This document shows, one piece after another, positions 54,192-64,000 of a DNA stretch of 64,000 nt (positions are counted from its first letter, which is position 1; each line of letters begins with the position of its first letter). A program made the translations under genes and the position numbers. Below the pieces are notes generated by a model. It ran no database searches. It was not told the DNA's origin and worked only from the letters and a program-made list of their open reading frames with translations. Source of the stretch: Chromera velia (Eukaryota; Sar; Chromeraceae); NCBI GenBank assembly GCA_018398765.1, contig JAHBMJ010001084.1, positions 1-64,000 of the forward strand, read 5' to 3'.

Positions 54192-56821
54192 CAACAAGAA
54201 AGGAGTCAAAGTGGAACGGGAGGACATTGGACGTTCGACACGGGGAGAGGTCTTTTGCCGCAGGTGTGGACTTTGTACATCAAGAAAACAGGAACATGAA
54301 CAAAAAAGAAAGAGACAGGAACATGGATAAAAAAGAAAGAGACAGGAACATGGACAAAAAAGAAAGAGACAGGGACATGGACAAAAAAGAAAGAGACAGG
54401 AATATGGACAAAAAAGAAAGAGACAGGGACATGGATAAAAAAGAAAGAGACAGGAACATGGACAAAAAAGAAAGAGACAGGGACATGGATAAAAAAGAAA
54501 GAGACAGGGACATGGCCAAAAAAGAAAGAGACAGGAACATGGCCAAAAAAGAAAGAGACAGGAACATGGACAAAAAAGAAAGAGACAGGAACATGGATAA
54601 AAAAGAAAGAGACAGGAACATGGACAAAAAAGAAAGAGACAGAGACATGGATAAAAAAGAAAGAGACAGGAACATGGACAAAAAAGAAAGGAACAAGAAC
54701 ATGGACAAAAAAGAGACAGGAACATGGACAAAAAAGAAAGAGACAGGGACATGGCAAAAAAAAAAAAAAGAAAAAAAGAAAAGAAAGAAAGAAAGAAAGA
54801 AAGAGATGTGCTCACCCACACTGAAGCGGAGAGAACCCGCCAGAAAAGCAAAATCACAGTCTCCCGTTCAACTGAAATCAGATCTCGGACCAATATCACT
54901 GCCCGCCAAATATGCATGTCACTTCTTCTTTGTCATGCATCATAAGAGTATTTGTTGAAACGCACGAGAGTACAGAAGCCAAACAAATAAAAAACTGACT
55001 CCAGATTCTCCGTCGAGCGTGTGAACGACGAGTGAGGCCGGCCCACGACCCTCTGCGTATGCCTGGACAAGAACGGCACTCTTTGTTGTCTCATCAAACC
55101 AAAACGCAACCAGGTCGCGAGAGTGCACTATTCGGACCCCATCTTTCCGTGGACGTCCCTTCCCCTCCCCTGCCCTATCTTCAGAGCTCCGCTTCCCACC
55201 CCCGAACAGATCTCCTAGTAGGGACCCACCAGAGTGAGTTGATGACCTACTCCCTTCCCCTCCATAGATTCGCGAACCTGTCTGGTGTCTATACCCATCC
55301 TCATAGACTGCCAAAGTGCTCGAGACGGAAATCCCTGGTCCAAAATCACTGGACACATGTACGGGTTGACATGTCGAAACAGTCCGCGCCCCTACAGCCC
55401 AATCCACACGAGTAATGCATAAGGGGGCGGAATCCGTGAGGACATCCTCACCGTAAGTTTCCAAAAACATAAGAGCACCGCCAGCGACATCAATTGTGAG
55501 TGAGTCACTAACAAGACGACCGCAGAATTGCGGTAACGTTGAACCCTCTGTCAAGGATTTGTCCGGACCATAGACCAAACGATAGCAACTCGACAAAGCG
55601 TCACATGATCCGTTACCCCCCTTTGAACCTTCCCCCCCGTCATTCTTTAAACTTCTGGGCGGACTTGCCACGCCCTCTCTTTCCCTGGATGAAATACGAC
55701 TCAAGATTTCTGCGCTCGTTGGATACGGAGCATTGTTTAAGACCCCCCCTTCTTGTTCGCTTTCACCTACCCACCCCTCTGCCCTGCTGATTCTCTTTCT
55801 CGACGCCCCATCCGCACACTCACTTGTGTCGACAGGACGTACACCTATGGTACAGTGAACCCACTCCTCTTTCCCTGTCCGTCGAAGAAAGCTTCTCTCC
55901 GTTTTTTCCTTCTCACCCATCCCACCATCCTCAGCATCGGCCTCCAGTGCTCGCCCCCCTGTTTTTCGAAAACAGTCAGGGAACAGGGCCTGGGCTCCCA
56001 GGGCGTCTGGGGGCAGAGTCACCTCGATTTGGGATAAAAGCCCGTTGCCCAACAGCCCCACGCCCCCCCCCGTGAGATTCTTTGAAGGGGCCTCAGCCCC
56101 CCCATCAAGAAGCAGGTCCGGAAGAACAGACGAGAAAAAGCCGCTCTGGGGGTGTACGAAGGTCCTTTCCGGCTTCTCTGTGCGAGTCGAGAAGACCGAA
56201 ACCTCGGGTGGTGAGCGGATGTTGTGGTATCTGTGGAGGTCCACTGAGAGGGTCTCGAATCGGGAATCCCCGTTCCCACTGAAAGAGAACAGATCGAAGT
56301 CTTCGGGTCCGTCCACAAGCTGAACATAAGGCAGAGAGACAAAACAACCAAAAATGAGTAAGTGAATGAATGAATGAATGAATGAATGAAGGAAGGAAGG
56401 TAGGTAGGAAGGAAGGAAGGAAGAAAGAAAGGAGTCAATGAATGAATGAAAGAGTGAACGAAAAAATAAAGAAACGAAGGAAGAAACACACACACACACA
56501 CACACACAAACAGAGAGAGAGAGAGAGAGAGAGAAACAAACAAATACATAAGGACAGACAGAAAAAAAGACGAACCCTTTTTTTTTTTAATCTCTCTTTC
56601 TACATACGCAACAGAACAAGAACGGAGAGACAGAGAAAGAAGGGGAGGGGGGGGGGGGGGGGGGGGGAGAGAAACAAACAGAGGGAGAAAGCAAAAGAAT
56701 GAACGGATTAATGAATGAAAGAGCGAAAAGAAAATAAGGAAGAAGCAGAGAAAGAAAGAAAGAAAGGAAGGAAGGAAGGAGGGAAGGAAAGAAAGGAGGA
56801 AAGAAAGAAAGAAAGAAAGGA

Positions 56822-56857
<36 letters not shown>

Positions 56858-56931
56858 AAAAGAAAGAAAGAAAGGAAGGAAGAAAGGAAGAAAGGAAGGA
56901 AGGAAGGAAAAAAGAAAGAAAGAAAGAAGGA

Positions 56932-56963
<32 letters not shown>

Positions 56964-57670
56964 AGGAAGGAAGGAAGGAAGGAAGAAAGAAAAGAAAGAA
57001 AAGAAAGAAAAGAAACAAAAGAAAGAAAAGAAAGAAAAGAAAGAAAAAGAAAGAAAGAAAGAAAGAAAAGAAAGAAAGAAAGAAAGAAACAAACAAAGAA
57101 AGAAGGGTACGAATGTGGAACAAGACGCCGTCGATGAAGAAAAATGAAAAAGAAACAGAGGGAAGCATAAAAACAAATAACATACAGGAAAGGAAGGGTG
57201 CGCACTGAAAGTTAGAGAGATCGACATACCTCCGCTTGGTGGGGAACGCTTTGCTTGTGCTTGCTTCGTTGTCTCTTCGCTTCGTCGCTCTCAAATCTGC
57301 ATGCAGACATTAAAACTGGTATAGCTGTAGCCGCAACTGTCCCCGTCAATCCGAAGCCACCAAGCGACTCATTCTGCCGTCAACGGATCTTTTGCCTGGC
57401 TATCCATTGCAGCTCGCTTCTTAGTAGTATGCCATTGACTAGGTTGTACAAAACTGAACGGTTCTTCGGTCCGTCTCTTTCGCTCCCCTGAGAAAGTTCA
57501 CAGCAGCGTAAGCCGAAAGACAGATCGCGGGTCACTGACCGCATCATGAGGAGGAAACTCAAGATCACCAGCATGAAGACCCAAAGGCGAAGGCACTTGC
57601 TTTGCCACTCCTCTGGTTCTTCCGACTCTCCCTCAGACATTCGCCGACCCAGACCGGGAGTTGCCCTCAT
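53822..57670 (-). CDS. Membrane-anchored protein of unknown function
   Basis: Five exons: 57450-57670, 57230-57296, 55000-56319, 53975-54065, 53822-53922; about 599 residues, phase kept. The exon 1 donor (GTACAA) is the least certain. The N-terminus is acidic (RRMSEGESEEPEEW) and followed by a membrane segment (CLRLWVFMLVILSFLLMM), so this is probably a type II protein with its bulk in a lumen or outside. The main exon encodes a beta-rich region with SLTIDVAGGALMFLETYGED, CITRVDWAVG and VAFWFDETTKSAVLVQAYAE, and charged low-complexity inserts. The last exons end TILEKGSMCWVAVIEASKSE and a short tail. I recognise no family. Conserved-looking Cys residues (CYRLVYGPDK, LPQFCGRL) hint at disulfides. 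Head-to-head with the uS15 gene. Confidence 0.6.
54291..54760 (+). repeat. 27-bp minisatellite inside intron 3 of the membrane-protein gene
   Basis: About 17 copies of a 27-bp unit, ACATGGACAAAAAAGAAAGA plus GACAGGA, with AAC/GAC and GAC/GAT/GCC variants. All forward frames stay open because the unit length is a multiple of three and it lacks stops, which produces a false 300-residue frame. It passes into (GAAA)n at about 54760-54805. Confidence 0.95.
56370..57095 (+). repeat. Purine-rich tract (GAAT, GGAA, CA, GA, poly-G, GAAA) filling intron 2
   Basis: Successive simple repeats occupy nearly the whole intron, including a pure G run at about 56650-56667 and a GAAA/GGAA tract of about 340 bp at 56750-57090. 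On the sense strand it is a continuous pyrimidine tract. Long Phe/Ser/Leu frames on the minus strand are artefacts. Confidence 0.95.
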
Positions 57671-58336
57671 GTTATCACTAGGTGCTTGATGCAGTTGTGA
57701 TTGCACGCAGAGAGAAGAACACAACCAGCGAACAGGCAAACGTCGTATTGAAGGGGAAATGTCTATGGAGTCATGCGTGGAGACAGAATCGATCTTTGAA
57801 ATGCGGTCGTCAGCTGATTTACGATCACATAACAGCACATTGGAATTCAAAAAGTCAAACTTGTGGAGTAGTGCCTTGTGGCAGGACCAGGCAGGTCAAA
57901 GATGGTCAAGAGGACTGGGCCATCCATGCATGGCCATCCCGAATGACTTTAGCTCGGAATCCACATGCAGCTAGGAGACGCAGTGCGTGTTGTTTCAATG
58001 CGCAGGGCGGTTCGCACGGAGAAGCTGTCGTGGGATGCACGTGGGGCATGCACGTAATGAAATCTTTTCATGCTGTTTGGAGACACCGACCGATCACCGA
58101 CCGTGAGCACACTTTTCCTTCCAAGAGCATGTGTTGTCTGGACAGTCCTGTTGAGGTGTTCCTGTTTGTTTGCCCTCAGTGGAAGAGAAAGCTCATCCCA
58201 CCCACGCTGCACGACCGCCAGAAACGACCAAGGAAAAGGACATTTTTAATTTGACACTGCTGTTTGGTGGTGGTGAAGGACAAGTGAACGGAGGGGGGGC
58301 GGGACGCCAGGAGTTACGGTGGAAAAAGAAAGAACG
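57671..58336. promoter_or_regulatory. Divergent intergenic region of the uS15 pair
   Basis: 666 bp lie between the start codons. It contains TTAGCTCGGAAT at 57949-57960 and CCATCCATGCATGGCCATCC just to its left. A GCATGCACGTAATG element lies at about 58047. GC-balanced, no repeats. Confidence 0.5.
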
Positions 58337-61300
58337 ATGTTGCGTCTCTTGTGTGTTGCAAGCTTTCTGTTTTTCTTTGTCCATCAGTGTGCGAGTTTCC
58401 GCATTGCACCATCAAGAGGGAGGCGGAGTGCATTACCACAAGCAGTGAGAAAGCGGTCTCCAAGATGGTCGTCGCATTCTTCTGTTCTCTACCAAGAGCC
58501 TGAAGATCAGGAGACAGGGGTTGAAGAGGAAGTTGAAGAGGAAGTTGAAGAGGAAGAGGAAGAGGGAGAGTCCTTTGGGGACTTTATTCAGGAGTATGAG
58601 AGACCGGATTTGAAGAAATTGGGAATCGATTTGGAGGCCTATAAAGGTGTAACGGACCCTAAGGAGATTGAAAGGCTGGATCAGCTCATTGGAGAGGAGG
58701 CAATAGAAAAGACCGGCTTTCCCCGTCAGGTTAGGGGACAGTGGATCAGCCCGTTCGTTCTTGACAGGGAACAGTATGAGAGGTTGGCGGGACAAAAAGC
58801 AGAGAAGCGTGATCTTGTGAAAGCGAGGCTAGAAGCAGAGGCGGAGCGAGGGGAGGAGGACGATGATTCAGAAATGGAATACGAAGAAGGCGATTGGTAT
58901 GAAGGAGAGGGCGAAACAGAAGGCGAAGAAGGTAGTTGGGATGAAGGAGAGGGCGACACAGAAGGCGAAGAAGGCAATTGGGTGGAAGACGAAGAAGGTA
59001 ATGCGGAATGGGTTGGAGGAGAGGAGGAGTCGGACGGTGAAAGTGCAGAGTCCGAAGAAGGGCTACGTGATCCTGAAAGTTTTTTGGAATCCATTGAGGA
59101 AGACGAGGCAGATGAACTTGAAGAAGGAGAGGACGAATTGGGTGACGTAGAAGAAGAGACAAAGAAGGCTGTTGAACGGACAAAGGCAGCCAAGGCCGGA
59201 AAGGCTGTAGCAGAGGAGGTGCTCATCAACCTGGAGGACGTGCCCTTCTCCTCGGTCGGTCGCTTGGTTCAATTTTTTTTCAGTTAAGAATGTCCTTTCC
59301 TTTGGCCGTGCTCATGCGTCGTTCGATGCCAGCCCCTCTGTCGGAATTCCGCCATCTCATCTGTCCGATGGCTTCGCCCTGCACAATGTGTTGGATGAGG
59401 CCGTGGTCTTAAGTCTTGCCCGTCTCTTGCTCTGCATTCATTTCCACTCTTTTTACCCCCCTTCCCGCTCTACCATTTTCAGAATGTCACGTATCCATCA
59501 CTCTCTGTTCTTCTCTTCTGTTCACTCGCTCATCCCCCGGCGCCGCTCGAGGACGCACACTGGGCTGCCATCTTGGGGGTGTCCTGTCTCCGTATAAGTG
59601 CATCTATACGTTTATTTATGCGCCTGCCTGCCCGCCTTCTCGAATGATTCATACGGTTTGCAGGAGTTCGAACGGAAAGTTCTCCAACGAGCGTATGCCG
59701 CTCCGTGGAAGTGAGTGAGGGAGAAGGGGGCGGGGGGTGGGTGGGAAGCTCGGATGAAGAGCATTCTTATTTATCTCCCTTTCTGTGTGTGTCTGTGTGC
59801 CTCTTTTTGTCGCCCTCTCGCGTGCGGTGGCTCCCTTGCTCCCCCCCCCCCCCCCCCTGTCACTCTGCACTCTTTTTGCGACTGTGTGATCCATCCGTTT
59901 CTTGCTTTCTTCCTTTTCCTTCCTTCCTTCCTTCCTTTCCTTCCTTTCTTCCTTCCCTCCTTCCTTTCTTGTGTTTGTTTGTTTATTTGTTTCTTGCCTT
60001 CTGTCATTCGTTCTTTTTCTTTCTGCTTTTCTTTCATTCTTTGTTTCTTCCTTTCTTCCTTTCTTTGTTTGCTTGCCTCAAAGAACGCACATGATCTGAT
60101 CTAATGTGATCTGATCTGACCGCCTGCAGACTCCACGACAGAGATGTTGGGTCCGTCGAGACGCAAATTGCTGCCCTCTCTGCTCGGATCATTCTGTTGA
60201 CCGAGCATTGTGCAGCGAACATTCACGTCAGTTCCTTCCCTTCCATTCCTTTCTCTCCCGTGCTCTCTTCTCCCACGGATTATCCATGTAAATGAACCAA
60301 AGCAAAAAAGTTTCTACGCGGGCTTTGACCGTCTCCTGTGTTAAAAGCTGGGCGTGGATGGCGCAAGATTCAATTCACCGCAGTCGAAAAGACCGTTTTC
60401 TTTCATTGACTTGCGTGTATCCAAAGCTTGTGCGTCTCTCGTGGCTGGATGGGATCTGGTTTCCTGTCCTGCAAATCTGCACTGCACACTTTTGTCGGTT
60501 TGTTCTGCGTCGCTTTTCCCGACTGTGTTTCTGTTCCATTGGAGAAAGACATTGATTGTTGTGATTGCCTTTGTATCGCTAAGGTCGAGCCGTGCCAAAA
60601 TGACGGCATGACATTTTGAAGAAATAAAAATTGAGCCTTGTCGGGATAAATCTGATCGTATGCACAGGACAAGCCTGCAAGGAGAGGTCTCGAGGCCGCT
60701 ATCGAGAAGAGGAAACGGTGAGTCGATCCGTCAGTATTTCAGTTAGTCAGGGGGGGNNNNNNNNNNNNNNNNNNNNNNNNNNNNNNNNNNNNNNNNNNNN
60801 NNNNNNNNNNNNNNNNNNNNNNNNNNNNNNNNNNNNNNNNNNNNNNNNNNNNNNNNNNNNNNNNNNNNNNNNNNNNNNNNNNNNNNNNNNNNNNNNNNNN
60901 NNNNNNNNNNNNNNNNNNNNNNNNNNNNNNNNNNNNNNNNNNNNNNNNNNNNNNNNNNNNNNNNNNNNNNNNNNNNNNNNNNNNNNNNNNNNNNNNNNNN
61001 NNNNNNNNNNNNNNNNNNNNNNNNNNNNNNNNNNNNNNNNNNNNNNNGGGGGGGGGGGATTGACGGTGTGTGGAGCGAGGCAGCACTTACGAGGAGACGG
61101 AAAATGGGTCAGAGAGAGAGAGAGAGAGAGACTGACCCGGTGTAAGAGGGTCAGAATGAAGCAGTAGCATTGACGTGTCAACGGAAGTCAGCTCCTGGCT
61201 CGCCTCTCTGTTTGTTGGTCTGTGCATTGGCTGTGCCTGTGTGGCAGTTTTCTCTTCTTTCCTGTCTAGTTTTTTTCGCACGGCTTCGGGCTCCTCGCCC

Positions 61301-61592
61301 ACCTGGATGAAGGTGTGGGAGGGAGTGGACAGATTATAAAGGCTTTCTCTTTCCTTTTCTTTTTCCTGGTGGGCCCACTCGCTTGTGCTGTACGCCGCCT
61401 TGAGTCTCCGTCCCTCGTTGTGCCTCTACTTGGTCCTTCGTCTCTCTCGTCTCTGTAATAGGAGGTTCTGTCGATCTGCCGCCTGCAATGCAGATTCCTT
61501 CAATACGTCGCGAAGAGGGATCCCATCAAGTATTCTGCCCTGATCACCCGTCTGGGAATCTTCCCCGTCACAATCCGGGGTTGGTCTGTCTG

Positions 61593-61638
<46 letters not shown>

Positions 61639-61706
61639 CCTCGCTCCTGCATGCATTTGAATTCTTTCTTAGGACAAAATGTGCTTTCCCTTCACGTCTG
61701 TGTCAG

Positions 61707-61746
<40 letters not shown>

Positions 61747-62375
61747 CGCGCGCGTTTGTCTCCCTCCTTCACTCTCTTTCTGTGCGTGCCTGTTTACGTT
61801 GGGTGCTTGTGTGTGTCGGTCTGTCAGCCTGCATGGATAGGGTTGTCTGTTGGACTCATCCTCGCATTGCAAGACAGCGAAAAAAAAAGTATTCGCCAGT
61901 ATCCCACTCCTCCCGCCCCGCCACCTTCAACCTCCCCGCCTCCACCCTCAAGACCGGCTCGCATGCATCGATCGATTCTGCAAGAACATAGGCAGTGGAG
62001 AGCAGGAAGAAAACATGGTTTCCAAAATAGCAACACTCAAGGCAAATAATCAGATGAATACTTTTGCCTGTGCGTATTAAGGGTTCCTGTCTCCGTCCCG
62101 CCCGCTTTTTTCTCTCTTCCTGTCGCTCAGGTTCCGTGGCTGCTCAGGTGCCAGAGCTGAAGTATGCGACTCGGCCGAATGTGCAAACGCAGTGGGAGGC
62201 GATCCCGACCCGTCAGGATATTCAGCTGAATGTCCTCTGGAAGGAAAATAACATGAGGCAAAGGGGTCGGAAGATGGTCAAGACCGGGTTGAGGAAGACA
62301 CAGAAGGCGTTCATTCGGGAGGGATCCCTTGCAGCTGCCGCACTGGGCACTTCTTCGAATGACGAACGCCAATAG
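58337..62375 (+). CDS. rps15: Plastid ribosomal protein uS15, nucleus-encoded, with long acidic extension
   Basis: Seven exons: 58337-59258, 59284-59405, 59664-59710, 60130-60226, 60668-60717, 61494-61579, 62131-62375; about 522 residues, phase kept. The N-terminus is a textbook two-part plastid leader: a signal peptide ending FLFFFVHQCA, then SFRIAPSRGRRSALPQAVRK. Then come about 230 very acidic residues, including tandem GEGETEGEEG units. The uS15 domain lies at about 365-450: KLHDRDVGSVETQIAALSAR, IILLTEH, DKPARRGLEAAIEKRKRFLQ and KYSALITRLGI, matching bacterial S15 (H-x-x-D-x-G-S-x-E-x-Q; R-R-G-L; K-R-x-R-L-L-x-Y-L). uS15 binds 16S rRNA early in small-subunit assembly. About 75 basic residues follow. 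The acidic insert is not part of known S15 proteins. Intron 5 contains the assembly gap; intron 1 is only 25 bp, so the exon 1/2 join may instead be continuous or a different splice. Confidence 0.85.
60757..61047. other. Assembly gap (291 N) flanked by poly-G on both sides
   Basis: The gap lies in intron 5 of the uS15 gene. Six G precede it and about eleven follow it, so the missing sequence is probably a G-rich simple repeat that stopped sequencing. Confidence 0.95.
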
Positions 62376-63115
62376 AGAGGAGGAAGGAGTCGGGGGGGAA
62401 AGGGAAAGAAAGCAAGCAGACGGGACTCAAGAGTACTCCTCCCCCCTCTCTCTCTTTCCTTTTTTTTCTTCCTCTGAGGTTCCTCTTGTCTGTTGAACTT
62501 TCAGGAAGGGAAACGGCAACAGAGACCTGCCTCTCTTGGTTTTCCCTCTCTTCTCCGCACTTCTGGTCTGTCCTGAGACGCTTCGCTTTGTCCTATCCTA
62601 GCTCGGCGTGATGCGCTCGCCGGTTAGCCTTTCTCTTCCATCGTCCCCCAAGAAGACATTGTCACTGAAGTTGCGTGTCTGTTCTGGGATTTGAGAGACT
62701 CATAGGAGCGAGCACAGTTGGACCAGAAAGCTGGAAAGAGAGAAGAAAACAGCTACCCGCACACGCAATGTCACGCGTGCTCGGTCCTTTCCGATTGAGC
62801 GTCTCTTGCAATGCGTGAAAACTTTTTTTTGCAGCTCACCCAAATTTTTCTTGAATAAACGACAGTGCAGAAGGTGCATGATCTGTGCTTGGCCTCCTTA
62901 TCTTACTTCTGCATTGCGAATGTATGCATGGTGCAAGTCACTGGCAAAAATCATGAAAAATGTTACATCATTTGATTAATTTTTCTGTATATCAACATAT
63001 ACTAGTAAATGTAACGCTCAGAATGTTAACTAAAAAAAGCCATCTGGTAGTGCATGTTTAGTAGCTATTAATTAGCTAGCGCATGTTTAATACGAAAATC
63101 GGATGCAGTTCCTGG
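62376..63115. other. 3' flank of uS15 and intergenic DNA
   Basis: Includes a possible AATAAA at 62855 and AT-rich DNA after about 62950. No gene is seen. Confidence 0.5.
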
Positions 63116-64000
63116 GATTGATTGATTGATTGATATGTTCCGCCCTAGGGCCTTCCCGCTATGTCTATCTGTCGCCAGAGCTAGCAGAGCGGGGCGTTCT
63201 CCAGCCTAAGCTGAGGTATCAGACCCCGCCCTCGGGGCCCGCCAGAGTCTGTTGCCCTGGCCGCTGCTGCATGATTTCTCGTTGTTCGAGCCACAGCTCT
63301 GGATCCACGTTGGCTTTCCGGCCTGAAAATCGATCTGAAACGGTATGTAATTTGGGCTTCCTCGCTCTTTTTGTTTGCTTTATCAATCTTTTTCTGCGGC
63401 TCCCTCCTTCCCCACCCTAACGCTCCTTCGGTCGTCTCTAAGTTATCAATTGTCTCCTCATATTCTTTTGTTAGTCTCTCGATCGCCCGCTGCCTTCCGG
63501 TGATTCCTGCATGTCTGGCCGCCAGAGCGTCTCCCTCTATGTGTCCGTACCATCCTAGACACTCCTCAAATACCCTCCGTCTGAATGACGCCCATCCCAA
63601 AAACTCATCCACTCTGGCATGACATTCATTCAACAGAAAACAGAAAAGCGTCGAGTTGTCCCTTTTTCCCTCTTCTTTGTTGAGCCTTTCTCTTTCTGTG
63701 GCTGCCTTTTTGGCTCTTTTTTCCATCTTGCTGTCCCATTTCTCTTCTATCTTTCTGAACATCTCTGCTCTCTCTCTGTCAAAAACAGGATATTCTGTCA
63801 CCAGATGGATTTCATCTTCCACCACCTCAATTCCCAACCACCCTCGACAGAACTGGCACATCCTTTTCTGTAACGGCACCTTCTCTCCCCCCCTTACTAG
63901 AATTTTTCCCTGAGTCGCAGCCACAGCCCTGTCTCCCACCCTGCATACTGCTCTCCTCCTGTGTTCTGATCGTGGCGCCACTCTCGTATAACAAAAAGGG
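63116..64000 (-). mobile_element. Second copy of the same LINE family, 3' end only in window
   Basis: In opposite orientation to the copy at 50-53 kb, it starts from its 3' tail (plus-strand GATTGATTGATTGATTGATA) and runs off the right edge. The frame 63981-63181 is open and about 90 percent or more alike to the other copy's C-terminal region, without the stops seen there. The zinc-knuckle Cys in TECP is changed to Tyr (TEYP). Start, polymerase and target duplication lie outside the window. Confidence 0.9.

Noticed and set aside
54044-54958. 304-residue frame of repeated MDKKERDRN units
   Set aside because: It comes from a 27-bp minisatellite inside an intron of the opposite-strand gene; the complementary strand gives equally long false frames.
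56019-57227. Phe/Ser/Leu-rich frames of 165-402 codons
   Set aside because: They are GAAA/GGAA repeats read on the minus strand, within intron 2 of the membrane-protein gene.

Overview
The window looks like nuclear DNA of a photosynthetic alveolate with a complex (secondary) plastid, most likely a chromerid alga such as Chromera. This is inferred from gene content, not from a database match. Genes are split by many spliceosomal introns of about 0.2-0.9 kb packed with simple repeats. Several predicted proteins begin with a signal peptide followed at or near the cleavage site by Phe and a basic Ser/Arg-rich stretch, the usual two-part leader of proteins sent to a plastid bounded by more than two membranes. 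One of them is a bacterial-type ribosomal protein uS15. No tRNA, rRNA or CRISPR array was recognised.

Eight host genes could be assembled exon by exon, with reading phase kept across every junction. They form four head-to-head pairs: a secreted beta-propeller protein (-) with a type II membrane glycosyltransferase-like protein (+) at 4.0-8.4 kb; a plastid-targeted SnoaL-like membrane protein (-) with a KA1-domain protein lacking a kinase (+) at 9.5-16.0 kb; a tandem-domain ArsA/GET3 ATPase (-) with a SPINDLY-type TPR glycosyltransferase (+) at 26.8-47.8 kb; and a membrane-anchored protein of unknown function (-) with plastid uS15 (+) at 53.8-62.4 kb. In all four pairs the start codons are 666-731 bp apart, so each pair probably shares a bidirectional promoter.

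The DNA between pairs is largely transposon-derived or featureless. It holds the C-terminal end of a LINE (0.6-1.0 kb), a 2.3-kb DNA transposon with about 255-bp inverted repeats and a TA target duplication (1.27-3.58 kb), a decayed MYND-finger gene (21.2-23.7 kb), a 1,062-bp non-autonomous DNA transposon with a perfect 8-bp target duplication (24.74-25.81 kb), and two copies of one LINE family. One LINE copy is flanked by 77-bp direct repeats (50.2-53.2 kb); the other runs off the right edge in the opposite orientation.

The most unusual signal is in the SPINDLY gene: three tiny foldback insertions (33-45 bp, shared GAATTCTGTATGAAA core), each flanked by direct duplications of 18, 21 and 44 bp. 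Two of these duplications copy an intron 3' splice site plus the first bases of the next exon. Splice donors in the window often carry a pyrimidine at +3 (GTCAGT, GTTGGT) instead of the usual purine, and most acceptors read GCAG. Exon models come from reading the sequence only; no transcript or homology search was available.
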